This document shows positions 4,601 through 7,194 of a stretch of 7,194 nt of DNA, one piece after another (position 1 is the stretch's first letter; each line of letters opens with the position of its first letter). Both the position numbers and the translations under genes were made by a program. This stretch comes from a bacterium (lineage in GTDB: Bacteria > Krumholzibacteriota > Krumholzibacteria > LZORAL124-64-63), in the NCBI GenBank assembly GCA_021767885.1, contig JAASSM010000078.1, forward strand, positions 1 through 7,194, written 5' to 3'. The notes under the pieces are model-generated. The model did not search any database, had not been told where the DNA came from, and saw only the letters and a list, made by a program, of their open reading frames with translations.

Positions 4601-7194
4601 CCGCGGGACGAGCAGACCGGCGAGCTGGAGTTCGGCACCGAGCAGCGCGAGGACATCAACTTCGACGGCATCTTCAACGTGGCCACCGAGGACGTGGGCC
4701 TGGACGCCCTGGTGGACGGCGAGGGCAACGTGATCCGCGAGGGGGCCGCCTACTCCGCCGAGCGCACCATCGACGGCCAGCCGGGCCCCTATCCGGCCAT
4801 CAACAACACCGCCGGCAACAACTACGAGGACACCGAGGACCTCAACGGCGACAGCCAGTTCAACACGCGCAACAGCTACTACTCGGTGACCATCGACCTG
4901 GCCGAGACCGAGCCCCTGGTGGACGTGGCGGTGGACTATCCGGACGCCGAGGTCCAGAACACCGCCTGGCGCAAGTACCGCATCCGGCTGAGCGACGAGT
5001 TCCTCGAGGCCATCGACGACGGCGGCGCCCCGAACATCGCCGCGGTCAAGCACCTGCGCATCTGGTACGAGGACGCGGAGGCCAGCGCGCCCGAGGACCT
5101 GACGCTCCAGCTCTCCGAGCTCACCTTCCTGGGCAGCCGCTGGGAGCGGGAGGGCATCCGCAAGGTGACCACCGAGCAGATCCTCTCCGGTCCCGACCTG
5201 GGCCCGGACGAGGGCTTCTACATCGGCGAGGTGAACAACAAGGACAACCCCGACTACGAGCCGCCGTTCCCCGTGCGCTCGGAGAACGACATCCCCGAGA
5301 AGGAGACGTCGCTGGTCCTGGACTTCACCAACCTCGGGCCCGGCCACATGCTGCGCACCGGCAAGCAGGTCTCCGCCGCCGGCGACGACTACACCCGTTA
5401 CAACACCCTGACCTGGTGGTGGCACTGCCTGGACGCCGACGTGGCCGACCTGGACGTCTTCTACCGCCTGGGCGCCGACTCCACCAACTACTACGAGATC
5501 GGCCTGAAGTTCGCCGAGACCCCCGAGCGCCGCGGCTGGCGCCACGTGAGCCTGGACATCGCCGAGCTGACCAACGTCAAGAACAACGTGCCGGGGGACG
5601 ATGGCATCATCCGCGGCGAGATCGCCGACACCGAGGACGGGCAGATCTACCAGGTGAAGATCCGGGGCCGGCCCGACCTGCGCCGCGTCACGCGCTACTA
5701 CCTCGGCCTGGCCAACAACACCCGCCGCCCCATCAGCGGCCAGTTCTGGGTCAACGACATCATCCTGCTCGGCGCCAAGCGGGAGATCGGCCTGGCCGAG
5801 AGCGCCGGCGCACGCCTGAACCTGGCCGACGTCCTGAAGGTGGACGTGGACTGGAACCGCCGCGACGCGGAGTTCCACGGCCTGAACGAGGAACAGGGGC
5901 AGGGGGCGGTGACCCAGGAGTGGAACCTGTCCACCAACTTCCGGGTGGACGACTTCCTGCCCATGTTCGGGTTCCAGCTCCCGGTGAGTCTCAGCCGGCA
6001 GCAGCGCACCAGCCGGCCGCGGTACGAGATCAACAGCGACGTGGAGATCCTGGACGAGGACCGGCGCAACCGCTTCAGCACGGTGGAGGATCGCGAGAGC
6101 TTCTCCGTCCGCCTGAGCCGACGCCAGAGCCGGGCGGCCATCCCGCGCTACCTCCTCGATCCCTGGAACGTGTCGCTCTCCGGCAGCCAGACCAGCCGGA
6201 GCACTCCCACCGAGAACGCCGACCAGACCTCCCTGCAGGGGTCGGTGAACTACAACCTGCAGCTGCAGGGCGATCCCGACCTGGGCGACGTGCCGGTGAT
6301 CGGCCTGATCCCGGTGGTCGGGGACATCACGCTGCTGCCGCGCCGGATCGAGGGCTCGGCCAGCTTCACCTCCACCGAGCGCAACACCGTGCGCAAGGAC
6401 CTCGACGGCACCGAGTACCCGGCCACCGAGCAGCGGACCCGGCCCGGCACGCTCACCGGCGGGCTGGAGTACCGGCCCTTCAACTGGGTGACCGCCAACT
6501 TCAGCAACCGCTCCGAGCGCGACCTCCTGCGCCGCCAGGAGTGGAACGGCATCAACGTCGGCGAGGAGAACCGGTACTCCCAGGACCTGACCCTCACCTT
6601 CGCGCCGCCCAAGGCCACCGAGCTGCCCCAGTCCGCGGCCTACGCCCCGCTGCGCTGGGGGGTGCGGGCGCTGAACACCATGCGCACCTCGCTCACGTTC
6701 CAGGGATCGTACGTCAACGACCACGGCCCGGGCATCCGCCAGCAGGGCGATCCCGAGGACGTGCGCAACGTCAGCAGCGGCAACGACTGGCAGTTCCGCG
6801 GCCAGGTGCCCCTGGGCGACGTGTTCGAGGACCTGGTCCCCGAGCCCCGCCGCACCGGCGGCGCCCAGGACGCGCTGCAGCAGGAGGTCCAGCTCATCCG
6901 CCGCGAGGCCCTGGCCGACACCACGTTGCAGTTCCGTCCCGAGCGCGTCGACCGCTACGACGAGCTGACCCTGGACGAGCAGCGCGAGGCGGAGCAGGAG
7001 TGGTACCGGGAGCGCGCGCTGGACCGCATGCGGGAGGAGGGGCGCGAGCCGGATTCCGGTGGCGGGGTGGGCCCGCGGCAGCTGGTGGAGCCGATCTTCG
7101 GCGTGCTGCGCGGCTTCGACCCCATCTCGGTGAGCCTGACCCGCAGCCACACCAGCGGGTTCGGCCGCCTGCGGGGCCAGGACCTGCCGCTGAG
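1433..7194 (+). CDS. sprA: SprA-family type IX secretion outer-membrane translocon, C-terminus cut by window edge
   Basis: SprA forms the giant single-chain outer-membrane beta-barrel through which folded T9SS cargo leaves the periplasm. The frame is open for 1,920 codons to the window edge; Bacteroidota SprA has about 2,300-2,500 residues, so several hundred are missing. After an export signal (hydrophobic 41-55) and an unfamiliar domain (about 60-235) come SprA-like blocks, recognised from memory: KITGREHIAIRGE (264-276), EYRGDEDEIIQSIETGDV (337-354), LFGVKV (373-378), IDLDRGLLKFP (672-682), GRTLVRDVDYTIDY (771-784), AYLEDFEGA (915-923), NPDYEPPFPV (1272-1281), WVNDIILL (1439-1446) and SVSLTRSHTSGFGRLRG (1899-1915). 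Long alternating polar/hydrophobic stretches fit barrel strands. Only one cysteine (1332) is visible. In Bacteroidota sprA often sits beside ruvA; here the upstream neighbour is a divergent Lpt permease. TTG at 1433 is chosen for its GAGGAG site; GTG 1496 or ATG 1553 are alternatives. Family call strong; start uncertain. Confidence 0.93.
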   Translation, partial: MTTRPRPTSPARRPPAHPGAPVRGRAARPDRARGRAARHLMVLVLTLLVLPAAPLDAQDADAGADPGDGAAAGMAAPITREQGLILVGMDPLLAATEDPRLLGPRRLAWRQRLLDQGIDPVTDREGPTLRSVFKRHLLQRINIDLEREEEQVETNGFAGLYTRIRYPDWFFLFPTARTLPGGFAYYPPRPVDDPVVDLFVDDPAVAFERDWALRTETSRLRDLDVAGGGRRARGEDGLINLTIPIKLPRTLEAIIGRGDKTNIKITGREHIAIRGETTRSNQFTPTERVSSQSWFPDLDMEQQLQVNLTGQIGEKIFIEVDHNSEAIGPEATKIKLEYRGDEDEIIQSIETGDVGLTLPGGQLLGYQGNKQGLFGVKVTGQFGPADFTVVASKQKAESDSKSFNSKGGEVTEHVIPSWSYLNNRFFRLDLPPLPQDQHEIFGYATPDDPGRDSAAEYGGNQRIDPTSVRIYRKLGSVPPQTDDVQYVAATIDPTGVWDPAHLAPLSVDDYEYGLVWRPLPVSFLRDVDDNIIAVDLGTEMQDADILAVTYDVVDRNTGDLLWRVGEDPNNPDAERGLLIGEQAYYRMKLLKPAQPEPFTFQYVLRNIYPLGGTNIDPESFELRIETTTVQDNPDQHGTQGLRYLRLFGLDSENPQGEPQPDGVVDKHIPELIDLDRGLLKFPFDFPEPFASDEDTYREYAGLPPGDAQWEWDGTLLADDRTPEIYDPETLPSDYDRFGTFRLVAVHAAASSVINLGASNIEEGSETVTLDGRTLVRDVDYTIDYLFGTVELKGEAAGQLQPDSNIQVNYQYAPFFGGGQSSLLGLNLGYDLGRDSKLSTTWLYQSKSIVGNKAKLGEEPSRTLVGNLNLNHTIRSDLLTDFGNLFALKDRETPSTLEFRGEAAISIPNPNTRDKAYLEDFEGAASTDVVTLGRLGWYRASRPIDPETRLLREAGERLSDVRWYTPETRVLRRWLNPELQGQERDETQQAITVYLRQDGGWTQDSWGGLMRGLSRTGLDLSKSQFLEIWINDGERDPATRRGKVHIDFGTISEDFVWPRDEQTGELEFGTEQREDINFDGIFNVATEDVGLDALVDGEGNVIREGAAYSAERTIDGQPGPYPAINNTAGNNYEDTEDLNGDSQFNTRNSYYSVTIDLAETEPLVDVAVDYPDAEVQNTAWRKYRIRLSDEFLEAIDDGGAPNIAAVKHLRIWYEDAEASAPEDLTLQLSELTFLGSRWEREGIRKVTTEQILSGPDLGPDEGFYIGEVNNKDNPDYEPPFPVRSENDIPEKETSLVLDFTNLGPGHMLRTGKQVSAAGDDYTRYNTLTWWWHCLDADVADLDVFYRLGADSTNYYEIGLKFAETPERRGWRHVSLDIAELTNVKNNVPGDDGIIRGEIADTEDGQIYQVKIRGRPDLRRVTRYYLGLANNTRRPISGQFWVNDIILLGAKREIGLAESAGARLNLADVLKVDVDWNRRDAEFHGLNEEQGQGAVTQEWNLSTNFRVDDFLPMFGFQLPVSLSRQQRTSRPRYEINSDVEILDEDRRNRFSTVEDRESFSVRLSRRQSRAAIPRYLLDPWNVSLSGSQTSRSTPTENADQTSLQGSVNYNLQLQGDPDLGDVPVIGLIPVVGDITLLPRRIEGSASFTSTERNTVRKDLDGTEYPATEQRTRPGTLTGGLEYRPFNWVTANFSNRSERDLLRRQEWNGINVGEENRYSQDLTLTFAPPKATELPQSAAYAPLRWGVRALNTMRTSLTFQGSYVNDHGPGIRQQGDPEDVRNVSSGNDWQFRGQVPLGDVFEDLVPEPRRTGGAQDALQQEVQLIRREALADTTLQFRPERVDRYDELTLDEQREAEQEWYRERALDRMREEGREPDSGGGVGPRQLVEPIFGVLRGFDPISVSLTRSHTSGFGRLRGQDLPL

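Noticed and set aside
1109..7150. A 2,013-codon open frame on the minus strand covering nearly all of sprA
   Set aside because: It is codon-aligned antisense to sprA. Its openness follows from the absence of TTA, CTA and TCA codons in the sense gene. The translation is a monotonous Val/Leu/Ala/Gly/His/Asp mix with no domain, whereas the plus strand gives clear SprA motifs. It also runs through the intergenic region into the Lpt permease gene.
1..7194. CRISPR arrays, insertion sequences, tRNA or rRNA genes
   Set aside because: I saw no regularly spaced repeats, transposase-like protein, terminal inverted repeats or tRNA/rRNA signatures in any part of the window.

Overview
The window holds two truncated, divergently transcribed genes for cell-envelope proteins, separated by a GC-rich gap of about 240 bp. 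GC content is high throughout (roughly two thirds by eye), and codons ending in G or C dominate. A SprA-type protein plus an LPS-export permease implies a didermic bacterium. SprA is the outer-membrane translocon of the type IX secretion system (T9SS), a hallmark of Bacteroidota, but such GC richness and the divergent protein suggest a high-GC lineage of the wider FCB superphylum (for example Gemmatimonadota, Krumholzibacteriota, Eisenbacteria or Latescibacterota). That placement is inference; no marker gene is present.

Layout: positions 1-1190 (minus strand) carry the first 396 codons of an LptF/LptG-family permease, whose C-terminus lies beyond the left edge. Positions 1191-1432 are the shared upstream region, with one small perfect hairpin, a short direct repeat and Shine-Dalgarno-like sites for each gene. 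From about 1433 to the right edge (plus strand) one open reading frame runs without a stop for about 1,920 codons. It encodes a SprA homologue with an N-terminal export signal; the C-terminal part lies beyond the window.

Functionally, the permease would take part in moving lipopolysaccharide from the inner membrane to the outer membrane. SprA would form the very large outer-membrane barrel through which T9SS cargo proteins leave the periplasm. Both are outer-membrane biogenesis or export functions, but nothing in the sequence shows that they are co-regulated. The very long open frames antisense to both genes are explained by codon bias and are not treated as genes.
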